Source: DASSKO01 sp035690425
GTDB lineage: Bacteria > Actinomycetota > Actinomycetes > Propionibacteriales > Nocardioidaceae
Assembly (NCBI GenBank): GCA_035690425.1
Contig: DASSKO010000150.1
Location: forward strand, 1 to 11,152
Direction of reading: 5' to 3'
Length of the DNA stretch: 11,152 bases
Within the stretch, counting starts at the first letter, position 1, and every line of letters begins with the position of its first letter. A program made the translations under genes and the position numbers. Below, in pieces: positions 1-6,135 of this stretch. The notes below the pieces were generated by a model. It saw nothing but the letters and a program-made list of their open reading frames with translations. It ran no database searches and was not told the origin of the DNA.

Positions 1-386
1 GACAACAGCATCGGGTGGTCGACGGCGAGTTGCGGGATGTCGCGCTGCGGGACGACGGTGGCGCCGACGAACGCGCCGACGGCGCCGAGGTACGAGCCGC
101 GCATGAAGCCGCGGTGTGTCTGGATGCGTCCGGTCATCGCCGCCCACAGACCGATCGTCAGCGTGACGAAGGTGAAGACCGATAGGCCGTGGATCCAGCT
201 GAAGCCACCCGGATCGAGCTCACGGATGAAGAACGAGCTCAGCACCGTCCAGTACATGCTCACCACCCAGACCCGACCGATCATCCGGTGCGGTCGATCG
301 CCCTTGGTCCTGCGTAGCAGGTTGACTGCGCCGAGCAGGAGCGCGAGGGACGCCCCGAGGGCGTGGGCAGCGACCAAAGGCATCAT
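1..386 (-). CDS. DUF2306-type membrane protein, C-terminus cut by left edge
   Basis: The first 128 codons read open to the window edge, so the end of the protein is missing. The visible part has hydrophobic segments at about residues 3-24, 37-53, 64-84 and 97-112, so this is an integral membrane protein. Features recalled as typical of DUF2306 are an HRMIGRVW stretch (34-40), a W-I-H-G-L-S-V-F segment (64-71) and HRGFMRGSYLG (91-101), with possible ligand histidines H34, H66 and H91. The molecular function of the family is not known to me. The start is ATG 386, since a -10 box sits exactly 6 nt upstream; a second ATG follows directly at 383. It is divergent from a TetR regulator across a 16-bp gap filled by an inverted repeat, so it is the most likely target of that regulator. 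The family call is from motif memory; the membrane nature is directly visible. Confidence 0.8.
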   Translation of the reverse strand, partial: MMPLVAAHALGASLALLLGAVNLLRRTKGDRPHRMIGRVWVVSMYWTVLSSFFIRELDPGGFSWIHGLSVFTFVTLTIGLWAAMTGRIQTHRGFMRGSYLGAVGAFVGATVVPQRDIPQLAVDHPMLL

Positions 387-397
387 AACGTTGTTAT
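385..397. promoter_or_regulatory. Probable TetR operator (perfect 13-bp inverted repeat)
   Basis: ATAAC-GTT-GTTAT is a perfect inverted repeat with 5-bp arms and a 3-bp centre. It fills most of the 16 bp between the start codons of the divergent DUF2306-type and TetR genes. It covers the last bases of the -10 box and the predicted start site of the DUF2306-type gene, and lies just upstream of the tandem GTG starts of tetR. One bound dimer could block both genes, which is the usual arrangement for divergent TetR regulators. The symmetry is seen; binding is inferred. Confidence 0.62.
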
Positions 398-422
398 AGG
401 CTGTGGTGGTGGCTGATGTCAA
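386..422 (-). promoter_or_regulatory. Leaderless promoter of the DUF2306-type gene
   Basis: Read on the minus strand, a perfect -35 TTGACA (422-417) is followed by an 18-nt spacer, a -10 TATAAC (398-393), 6 nt (AACGTT), and then the ATG at 386. Bacterial transcripts usually start about 7 nt after the -10, so the A of the ATG is the predicted first base of the mRNA. Leaderless starts are common in actinobacteria. The -35 lies inside the first codons of the divergent tetR gene. The boxes are seen directly; the start site is inferred. Confidence 0.72.
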
Positions 423-993
423 CACCGACGACCTGACCCGCCGGATGATCGACGAGGGCGCACGGATTCTGGCCGAGCAGGGACCGGCCGGGCTGACGCT
501 GCGCAAGCTCGCCGCCGTGTGCGGCACCTCGACGATGGCGGTCTACACCCGATTCGGAGACAAGCCCCGACTGCTCGCGGCCATGCACCGCGAGGGCTTC
601 GCCCGGCTCGGCGCCCGGCTGCGGGTCACCGCCGCCGACCCCCTCGCATCGTTGACCGAACTCGGTCGCGCCTACCGGGTCGCCGCGCTGGACAGCCGCC
701 ACCTCTACGGGCTGATGTTCGGCACGCTCCCGCCCGAGGTGACCCTCGACGAGGAGGACGACAAGGCGGCCGCCGCGACATACTCCACGCTCGTCGAAGG
801 CGTGCGCAGGGCAGTCGCCGCCGAAGTCCTCGTCGGCGACCCGGAACGGATCGCGCTGCACCTGTGGGTGGTCGCGCACGGCATGGTCGGCCTGGAACTC
901 TCCGGCCAGCTTCCGGTCCCCGCCGAGCAGACGGCGCGTGTCTACGACGAGGCGCTGGCCTTCGCCGCGAAGCCGTTCCTCCCCAGCCCCTGA
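403..993 (+). CDS. TetR-family transcriptional regulator, WHG C-terminal domain
   Basis: This is a 196-aa DNA-binding repressor-type protein. Residues about 12-58 form the TetR N-terminal domain, with the helix-turn-helix near 32-51 (LTLRKLAAVCG, then a STMAVYTRFGDK recognition segment). The C-terminal part carries the pattern recalled for the WHG ligand-binding subfamily: an AYRVAALDSRHLYGLMFG helix (90-107) and W155-x3-H159-G160 followed by LEL-x-G. The length is normal for the family. Three GTG codons stand in a row at 403, 406 and 409. No Shine-Dalgarno sequence precedes them, and a TAGGCT -10-like hexamer at 397-402 would make GTG 409 a leaderless start, so the true start is uncertain by two codons. 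It is divergent from the membrane protein gene and probably represses it and itself through the inverted repeat at 385-397. The ligand is unknown. Confidence 0.9.
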   Translation: MVVADVNTDDLTRRMIDEGARILAEQGPAGLTLRKLAAVCGTSTMAVYTRFGDKPRLLAAMHREGFARLGARLRVTAADPLASLTELGRAYRVAALDSRHLYGLMFGTLPPEVTLDEEDDKAAAATYSTLVEGVRRAVAAEVLVGDPERIALHLWVVAHGMVGLELSGQLPVPAEQTARVYDEALAFAAKPFLPSP

Positions 994-1230
994 CCGGCGA
1001 CGACCAACCCGTTCCAGTCACCGACCACAACCAGGATCCGTCCAGTTCGGGATCATCCGGCCCATCGACGGGCGGAGCTCGCACCGCACAACGCCCGCGC
1101 AGGAGCCCGACGGCGGTCGTTGCCGAGTAGTGACCGGAATCGCTACCGCGCGATTACGATCTCCAATACCGTGCTGACAACACCGTATTGGTGCTCCGGG
1201 CTCGCGGGGTGACGCTGTCAAGGGAGTTCG
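994..1230. other. Intergenic region upstream of the acyl-CoA synthetase gene
   Basis: No convincing gene is visible in these 237 bp. They hold the 29-bp inverted repeat described separately and a Shine-Dalgarno AGGGAG at 1221-1226, four bases before the ATG at 1231. A weak candidate promoter is a -10 TACGAT (1155-1160) with a poor -35-like GTGACC (1130-1135, 19-bp spacer). If real, transcription would start around 1167 inside the inverted repeat. Only short imperfect hairpins follow the tetR stop (for example GCCC/GGGC at 1060-1073), with no T-run, so no terminator is called. Confidence 0.4.
1163..1191. repeat. 29-bp inverted repeat, candidate operator upstream of the acyl-CoA synthetase
   Basis: Arms of 11 bp (CCAATACCGTG and CACCGTATTGG) are separated by 7 bp (CTGACAA) and match at 10 of 11 positions. 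The outer 7 bp are perfectly paired. It sits 39 bp upstream of the acyl-CoA synthetase start and just downstream of a weak -10 candidate, where a repressor would bind. No T-run follows, so a terminator is less likely. The symmetry does not match the ATAAC/GTTAT repeat at 385-397, so a different regulator is implied. Confidence 0.55.
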
Positions 1231-3057
1231 ATGTCTGTCGCACACGCCGACGACCACACCGTCGTCGAGAACCGCGCCGCGAACGTCGGAAAGATGTTCT
1301 TCGACCGCGTGGAGCAGACCCCGGACCGCGAGGCATACCGCTACCCGAGCGGCGACTCCTGGCAGTCGGTGACCTGGGCCCAGACCGGCGACCGGGTCCG
1401 CAGGATCGCGGCGGGGCTGGTCGCCCTCGGGATCGAGCCGGAGCAGCGGGTCGCGATCGCCTCGAGCACGCGCTTCGAGTGGGTGCTGGCCGACCTCGCG
1501 ATCATGTGCGCGGGTGCCGCCACCTCGACGGTCTACCCGACGACCATCGGTCCCGACGTCGGTTTCATCCTCGCCGACTCCGACAGCCGGATGGTGTTCG
1601 CGGAGGACGACGAGCAGATCGCCAAGATCCGCGAACGCGCCACGGAGCTCCCGGCGCTGCGCAAGATCATCACCTTCACCGGCGCCACCGACGGCGACCA
1701 GGTGCTCTCACTCGCCGACCTCGAGGCGCTCGGTGAACGGCAGCTGGCCGAGACGCCCAGCGTGGTCGACGACCGGGTGGCCGCGACCACGGGCAGCAGC
1801 CTGGCGACGCTGATCTACACGTCTGGCACGACCGGGCGGCCGAAGGGCGTGTGTCTGCAGCACAGCAGCTGGACCTACGAGGGCGCCGCGATCGCGGCCA
1901 CCGGCATCCTGGAGATCGACGACCTGCAGTACCTCTGGCTGCCGATGGCGCACTCGTTCGGCAAGGTGCTGCTGACCAGCCAGCTCGCGATCGGCTTCGC
2001 CAGTGCCGTCGACGGCCGGGTCGACAAGATCATCGACAACCTCGCGGTCGTGCAGCCGACGTTCATGGGCGCCGCTCCACGGATCTTCGAGAAGGCACAC
2101 GGCCGCATCGTCACCATGGCCGAGCAGGAGGGCGGCGCCAAGGCCAAGATCTTTACCTGGGCGTTCAGGGTCGGGCGCGACGTCGCTCGCCGCAGGCTGG
2201 CGGGCGAGACGGTGCCCCCGCTGCTGGCACTCCAGCACAAGGTCGCCGACCGGCTGGTCTTCGCCAAGATCCGAGCCAGGTTCGGCGGCCGCGTGCGGTT
2301 CTTCATCTCCGGTGCCGCGGCGCTGAGCAAGGACGTCGCCGAGTGGTTCTACGCCGCCGGCATCTTGATCCTCGAGGGCTACGGGCTGACCGAGACCTCG
2401 GCCGGGTCGTCGGTCAACCGGCCGACCAGCTTCAAGCTCGGCACCGTCGGGTTCCCTCTACCCGGCACGCAGTTCACGGTGGCGGAGGACGGTGAGATCC
2501 TGGTCAAGGGGCCCGGGGTGATGCAGGGCTACCACGGTCCGGACGACCAAGCCCGCGGCTCGGTGGCCGTCGACGGCTGGTTGCATACCGGCGACATCGG
2601 CGAGATCGACTCCGACGGCTTCGTCCGCATCACCGACCGCAAGAAGGACCTGTTCAAGACCTCCGGCGGCAAGTACGTCGCGCCGTCGACGATCGAGGGT
2701 CAGTTCAAGGCGGTCTGCCCGTATGCCAGCCAGATCGTCGTGCACGGCGCCGACCGCAGCTTCTGCACCGCGCTCATCACGCTCGACCCCGATGCGATCC
2801 GCCAGTGGGCCGATCACCACGGTCAGGGTGAGAAGACCTACCAGCAGCTCGTGACCTCGCCGGAGGTGCAGGCGATGGTGGACGGGTATGTCAAGGAGCT
2901 GAACGCCCAGCTCAACCGGTGGGAGACGATCAAGCGGTTCGTGGTCCTCGAGCGCGACCTGTCGGTCGAGGCCGGTGAGATGACCCCGTCGCTGAAGGTC
3001 CGGCGCAAGGTCGTCGAGGACAGCTACCGCGACCAGTTGAACTCGCTCTACTCCTGA
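1231..3057 (+). CDS. Long-chain fatty acyl-CoA synthetase (AMP-forming, FadD15-like)
   Basis: This 608-aa member of the ANL adenylating-enzyme superfamily should activate fatty acids with ATP to acyl-AMP and then form acyl-CoA in the cytoplasm, feeding lipid synthesis or beta-oxidation. The ATP-binding loop LIYTSGTTGRPKG is at 194-206. The A5 motif GYGLTET is at 383-389, HTGDIG with the ribose-binding aspartate D455 at 452-457, and the hinge ITDRKKD at 467-473 followed by KTSGGKYV. The C-terminal lysine expected for the adenylation half-reaction is K589 in TPSLKVRR. Length and motif order are those of the long-chain FadD15/FAA1-type group rather than medium-chain or 4-coumarate ligases. The ATG at 1231 has an AGGGAG four bases upstream. 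The gene ends in tandem repeats and runs 48 bp before hemW on the same strand, so co-transcription is likely. Exact chain-length preference cannot be read from sequence. Confidence 0.93.
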   Translation: MSVAHADDHTVVENRAANVGKMFFDRVEQTPDREAYRYPSGDSWQSVTWAQTGDRVRRIAAGLVALGIEPEQRVAIASSTRFEWVLADLAIMCAGAATSTVYPTTIGPDVGFILADSDSRMVFAEDDEQIAKIRERATELPALRKIITFTGATDGDQVLSLADLEALGERQLAETPSVVDDRVAATTGSSLATLIYTSGTTGRPKGVCLQHSSWTYEGAAIAATGILEIDDLQYLWLPMAHSFGKVLLTSQLAIGFASAVDGRVDKIIDNLAVVQPTFMGAAPRIFEKAHGRIVTMAEQEGGAKAKIFTWAFRVGRDVARRRLAGETVPPLLALQHKVADRLVFAKIRARFGGRVRFFISGAAALSKDVAEWFYAAGILILEGYGLTETSAGSSVNRPTSFKLGTVGFPLPGTQFTVAEDGEILVKGPGVMQGYHGPDDQARGSVAVDGWLHTGDIGEIDSDGFVRITDRKKDLFKTSGGKYVAPSTIEGQFKAVCPYASQIVVHGADRSFCTALITLDPDAIRQWADHHGQGEKTYQQLVTSPEVQAMVDGYVKELNAQLNRWETIKRFVVLERDLSVEAGEMTPSLKVRRKVVEDSYRDQLNSLYS

Positions 3058-3100
3058 CAAGCTTTCTACTCCTGACCACCTTTTTACGCCTGACAAACTA
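3049..3100 (+). repeat. Three tandem 18-bp repeats, each with an in-frame stop codon
   Basis: Units start at 3049, 3067 and 3085, with exact 18-bp spacing. The first is TACTCCTGACAAGCTTTC, the second TACTCCTGACCACCTTTT, and the third is partial, TACGCCTGACAAACTA. Unit one holds the last two codons and TGA of the acyl-CoA synthetase. Because 18 is a multiple of three, units two and three place further TGAs at 3073-3075 and 3091-3093 in the same frame. The array ends against the AAGGAG that abuts the hemW ATG, and hemW is itself in that frame. It looks like a local slippage duplication of a gene end; no function is shown. Confidence 0.8.
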
Positions 3101-3105
3101 AGGAG

Positions 3106-4371
3106 ATGCCCTCCGCCCTCCCCGACGGCGACCCGGCGCCCGCGGACGGCGCGCTGCCGAGCGCGTCCCTCGCCGGTGCGTCGAGCCGCCCGCTCGGCGT
3201 CTACGTGCACGTGCCGTTCTGCTCGGTCCGGTGCGGCTACTGCGACTTCAACACCTACACCGTCTCCGAGCTGGGCACCGGGCTGGTGACCGGTGCTTCC
3301 CAGGGCTCCTACCACGAGGCGGCAGTCGCCGAGGTCGGCCTGGCCGCCCGGGTGCTGCACCCCGGACCGGCCCGACCGGTGAGCACGGTCTTCTTCGGCG
3401 GAGGTACGCCGACGCTGCTGGCTGCTGACCAGCTCGTCGCGGTGCTGTCCGCTGTACGCGCCGAGCTGGGGCTGGCCGCCGACGCCGAGGTGACCACCGA
3501 GGCGAACCCCGACTCGGTCGACCTCGACTCGCTGCGCAGGCTGCGCGAGGCCGGCTTCACCCGAGTCTCGTTCGGCATGCAGTCCGCGGTGCCGCACGTG
3601 CTCGCCACCCTCGATCGCACCCATGACCCCGAGCGGGTGCCACAGGCGGTGGCGTGGGCGCGGACGGCGGGGTTCGAGCAGGTCAGCCTCGACCTGATCT
3701 ACGGCACGCCGGGGGAGTCGCTCGACGACTGGCGCCGCAGCGTGGAAACGGCGTTGGCGACGAGCCCGGACCACGTCAGCGCCTATGCGCTGATCGTCGA
3801 GGACGGCACGGCGCTGGCGCGGCGGGTACGGCGGGGGGCGGTGCCGGCGCCGGACGACGACGACCTGGCCGACAAGTACGCGCTGGCCGACGATCTGCTG
3901 GCAGATGCCGGCCTGTCCTGGTACGAGCTGTCGAACTGGGCCCGCGGCGAGCCATCCGCTGCTGGGGGGCCGGCCGCTGCGGGTGCCCGCTGCCGGCACA
4001 ACGAGATCTACTGGGCCGGTGGCGACTGGTGGGGGGTCGGCCCGGGTGCGCACTCGCATATCGGTGGCGTGCGCTGGTGGAACGTCAAGCATCCGGCGGC
4101 GTACGCGGCCCGGCTGGCCGATGGGGCGAGCCCGGCGCAGGCCCGTGAGGTCCTCGACGCCGACACCCGGCGTGTCGAGCGGGTGCTGCTGGAGACCCGG
4201 CTCGCCGACGGTCTCGACACGGCGGTGCTGGACGGCCCCGGCCTGAAGGCGGCTGCTCGCGCCGTCGACGACGGGCTGGTGGAGGCCGCCGCGCTGGCGC
4301 AGGACCGGGTGCAGCTCACCCTGCGGGGGCGCCTGCTGGCCGACGCGGTCGTGCGCGACCTGCTGGGCTGA
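3106..4371 (+). CDS. hemW: HemW, radical SAM heme chaperone
   Basis: This 421-aa protein belongs to the HemN/HemW branch of radical SAM enzymes. The 4Fe-4S/SAM motif C-x3-C-x2-C is at C39, C43 and C46, followed by D47-F48. HemN-type coproporphyrinogen dehydrogenases carry a fourth cysteine two residues after the third, which is absent here. HNEIYW at 298-303 is another HemW mark, and FFGGGTPT at 96-103 is the SAM-contacting glycine-rich stretch. The expected role is heme binding and insertion into acceptor proteins, not porphyrinogen oxidation. A short Ala/Gly-rich insert lies just before HNEIYW. The ATG at 3106 directly abuts AAGGAG (3100-3105) with no spacing, which is poor for initiation. 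I keep it because MPSALPDG matches the recalled N-terminus of related actinobacterial HemW proteins. It follows the acyl-CoA synthetase by 48 bp and converges on the permease gene with a 5-bp gap. Confidence 0.92.
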   Translation: MPSALPDGDPAPADGALPSASLAGASSRPLGVYVHVPFCSVRCGYCDFNTYTVSELGTGLVTGASQGSYHEAAVAEVGLAARVLHPGPARPVSTVFFGGGTPTLLAADQLVAVLSAVRAELGLAADAEVTTEANPDSVDLDSLRRLREAGFTRVSFGMQSAVPHVLATLDRTHDPERVPQAVAWARTAGFEQVSLDLIYGTPGESLDDWRRSVETALATSPDHVSAYALIVEDGTALARRVRRGAVPAPDDDDLADKYALADDLLADAGLSWYELSNWARGEPSAAGGPAAAGARCRHNEIYWAGGDWWGVGPGAHSHIGGVRWWNVKHPAAYAARLADGASPAQAREVLDADTRRVERVLLETRLADGLDTAVLDGPGLKAAARAVDDGLVEAAALAQDRVQLTLRGRLLADAVVRDLLG

Positions 4372-4380
4372 CACAGTCAG
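4368..4380. repeat. 13-bp palindrome spanning both stop codons of convergent genes
   Basis: CTGAC-ACA-GTCAG is a perfect inverted repeat whose arms contain the TGA of hemW (4369-4371) and, on the other strand, the TGA of the permease gene (4377-4379). The 5-bp stem with a 3-nt loop and no T-run is too weak to call a standard terminator. It is the only symmetrical element in the 5-bp gap between these convergent genes. Shared stop-codon symmetry may be enough to explain it. Confidence 0.35.
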
Positions 4381-5801
4381 GACGGCCTGCTGCGCTTCTC
4401 CTCACTGGCGGCGGTGTCGGCCTCGTCCATCGCAAGCCGCGGAGTGCGACCGGCGACCTTGAGGCCGATGGCCAAGATGATGCCGATGGCGAGCCAGGTC
4501 AGGCCGGTCACCTGTGCCGCCACGTTGGCGGACCACATGACATAGCCGAGAATGAGCAGCCCGCAGATCGGCAGCACGATATGGCGCGGGGAGCGGCTGC
4601 CCCGCTTGACCACGTAGTAGGCGAGCACCGACACGTGCAGCAGCAGGAACGCGGTCAGCGCACCGAAGTTGACCATCGTGGACAGCAGTGCGATGCCGTC
4701 GCCCCGGCTGGCCATGTACAGCCCTACGGCCACTGAGATCGCGGCGATCAGGAAGGTGGCGTTGGTCGGGACCCGGTGGGTGGGATGGACGCGGCGCAGG
4801 AAGGCGGGCAGCTGCCGGTCGCGCGACATCGAGAACAGCACCCGGCTGGTGGCTGCCTGGGCGACCAGGGCGTCCGCGAACCCCCACGCGATGGCCGTGG
4901 CGATCGCGGTCAGCGTGGAGAGCCACGCGCCGCCCGCGTTGCCCGCCGCGTCGTAGAAGGCGGTGCCGAGGTTGCCCTCGCCGCTGAGCAGCGCGTCGCG
5001 GTTGGGCACCAGCAGAGCGGCCACCCAGGTCTGCACCACGAACAAGACACCGGCCAGCACCAGTGCGCCCACCATCGCGCGTCCGATCTGCCTGGCCTCG
5101 TCCTGGTTCTCCTCCGCGAGCGTGGAGATGGCGTCGAAGCCCAGGAAGGAGAGCACGGCGATGGACACCGCGGCGAACACCACGCTGAGGGAGTAGGTCT
5201 CGGGGTTGAAGACCGGGTCGAAGGAGAAGCCGACGCCCGGGGTGGTGGCCAGTGCCCAGATGCCGATCACGAGGAAGATCGCCAGCACGATCAGCTCGGC
5301 CACCAGCATCAGCTTGTTGACCCGCGCGGTGAGCTCGATGCCGAAGTAGTTGACGAACGTGTTCAGCGCGATGAACGCCAGCACCCACACCCACACGGGT
5401 ACGGCGGGGACGAAGCTGGCCATCGCCACACCGGAGACGATGTAGAGCAGCGCCGGCACGAGGATGTAGTCGAGCAGGATCGCCCATCCCGCCACAAAGC
5501 CCACCGGCGCGGCGATGCCACGTCCGGCATAGCTGTAGACCGACCCCGCCATCGGGAACGCCTTGGCCATCTCCGAGTACGACAGCGCGGTGAACGCCAT
5601 GCCGATGGCTCCGACGGCGTAGGCCAGGACCACCATCCCGCCCGACTCGGCGTACACGCTGCCGAAGATTCCGAACGGCGCGATCGGGACCATGAAGATG
5701 AGCCCGTAGATCAGCATGTCCGAGAAGGACAGCGACCGCTTGAGCTCCTGCTGATAGCCGAACCGGTCGAGGTCGCCTGCGTTACGCCGGCTGTCGGTCA
5801 T
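4377..5801 (-). CDS. APC-family amino acid/polyamine permease (PuuP/PlaP-like)
   Basis: This is a 474-aa membrane transporter of the amino acid-polyamine-organocation superfamily, with about 12 hydrophobic segments from residue 27 onward. Recognisable blocks are PIAPFGIFGSVYAESGG (39-55), the transmembrane-helix-3 lead-in FPMAGSVYSYAGRG (82-95), and GFDAISTLAEENQDEARQIGRA (221-242), which matches the family's GFD-x-I-xx-LAEE signature. The block order, including an R-x-L-F-S-M-S-R-D loop, VPTN and an INFGAL-like segment, most resembles E. coli putrescine importers PuuP and PlaP. Polyamine or amino acid uptake is therefore the best guess; substrate is not proven. I chose ATG 5801 because GGAGG (5812-5808) lies six bases upstream; an in-frame TTG at 5807 would abut the same Shine-Dalgarno sequence. 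It is downstream of DUF3072 on the same strand (69 bp), with phased direct repeats in that gap. Confidence 0.9.
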   Translation of the reverse strand: MTDSRRNAGDLDRFGYQQELKRSLSFSDMLIYGLIFMVPIAPFGIFGSVYAESGGMVVLAYAVGAIGMAFTALSYSEMAKAFPMAGSVYSYAGRGIAAPVGFVAGWAILLDYILVPALLYIVSGVAMASFVPAVPVWVWVLAFIALNTFVNYFGIELTARVNKLMLVAELIVLAIFLVIGIWALATTPGVGFSFDPVFNPETYSLSVVFAAVSIAVLSFLGFDAISTLAEENQDEARQIGRAMVGALVLAGVLFVVQTWVAALLVPNRDALLSGEGNLGTAFYDAAGNAGGAWLSTLTAIATAIAWGFADALVAQAATSRVLFSMSRDRQLPAFLRRVHPTHRVPTNATFLIAAISVAVGLYMASRGDGIALLSTMVNFGALTAFLLLHVSVLAYYVVKRGSRSPRHIVLPICGLLILGYVMWSANVAAQVTGLTWLAIGIILAIGLKVAGRTPRLAMDEADTAASEEKRSRPS

Positions 5802-5831
5802 CGCCAACCTCCACGAATGCCTGCGCCGGGC

Positions 5832-5861
5832 GAGACCACGGTGAGACCACGCGGGATCACG
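5832..5861 (-). repeat. Three helically phased 9-bp direct repeats upstream of the permease
   Basis: On the minus strand the copies are CGTGATCCC (5861-5853), CGTGGTCTC (5851-5843) and CGTGGTCTC (5840-5832). Repeat starts are 10 and 11 bp apart, about one helical turn, so a protein could contact all three on one face of the DNA. They lie 31 to 60 bp upstream of the permease ATG. A TTGACG (5874-5869) just upstream could be a -35, but no matching -10 is visible. Binding is inferred. Confidence 0.45.
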
Positions 5862-5870
5862 CCCGGTGCG

Positions 5871-6086
5871 TCAAGAGTCTTCCTCTGGTACGCGCCCGGA
5901 CTGCCGGCGCAGCTCGTCGATCAGCTCTGAGGCGCGGGCCTTGGTCACGTCGTGTGGCACCTCGGCCCCGGTGTCGTGAGCGAGGGTCTGCAGGTAGGAC
6001 AGCTGCGCCTGGGTCGCAGGCTCGTCTCCGCTGGCCCAGTCCTCGGGCTTCTTCTGCGGGATGTCTCCGGTCGCTTCCTTCGCCAT
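5871..6086 (-). CDS. Small DUF3072 family protein
   Basis: This 71-aa, acidic, soluble protein has no signal peptide or membrane segment. After a charged N-terminus (MAKEATGDIPQKK), the GDEPATQAQLSYLQTLA stretch (20-36) and the helix KARASELIDELR (49-60) match what I recall of DUF3072, a short actinobacterial family of unknown function. The T-x-x-Q-x-x-Y-L-x-T-L pattern followed by an A-S-x-L-I-D-x-L helix resembles small modules found at the ends of some DNA-binding proteins, but no role can be assigned. No clear Shine-Dalgarno sequence or promoter precedes ATG 6086. It follows the DUF3097 gene by 49 bp on the same strand, so transcription from upstream is the simplest reading. Confidence 0.82.
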   Translation of the reverse strand: MAKEATGDIPQKKPEDWASGDEPATQAQLSYLQTLAHDTGAEVPHDVTKARASELIDELRRQSGRVPEEDS

Positions 6087-6135
6087 GGTCGGCGACGTAC
6101 CCGCCAGGACGGGCCGTACACGTGATCGCGGCGCC

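Noticed and set aside
1035..1075. Possible terminator hairpins after tetR
   Set aside because: Stems are only 4-5 bp or interrupted, and no T-run follows.
394..1130. Long open frames overlapping the TetR gene on both strands
   Set aside because: They are arginine/proline-rich shadows typical of GC-rich DNA, with no family resemblance, while the TetR frame has clear domains.
3106..4371. Annotation as HemN, oxygen-independent coproporphyrinogen III oxidase
   Set aside because: The fourth cysteine of the HemN motif is missing (C46-D47-F48) and HNEIYW is present, as in HemW.
2458..4374. 638-codon minus-strand open frame across the end of the acyl-CoA synthetase and all of hemW
   Set aside because: Low-complexity composition with no recognisable domain, antisense to two well-supported genes. 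It results from the rarity of stop codons in high-GC sequence.
4776..5930. 384-codon plus-strand open frame antisense to the permease gene
   Set aside because: Histidine/arginine/glutamate-rich with no motifs; the opposite strand encodes a complete transporter with its own Shine-Dalgarno sequence.
6119..6124. CACGTG hexamer between the DUF3072 and DUF3097 genes
   Set aside because: A single six-base palindrome with no partner site or regulator; likely chance.
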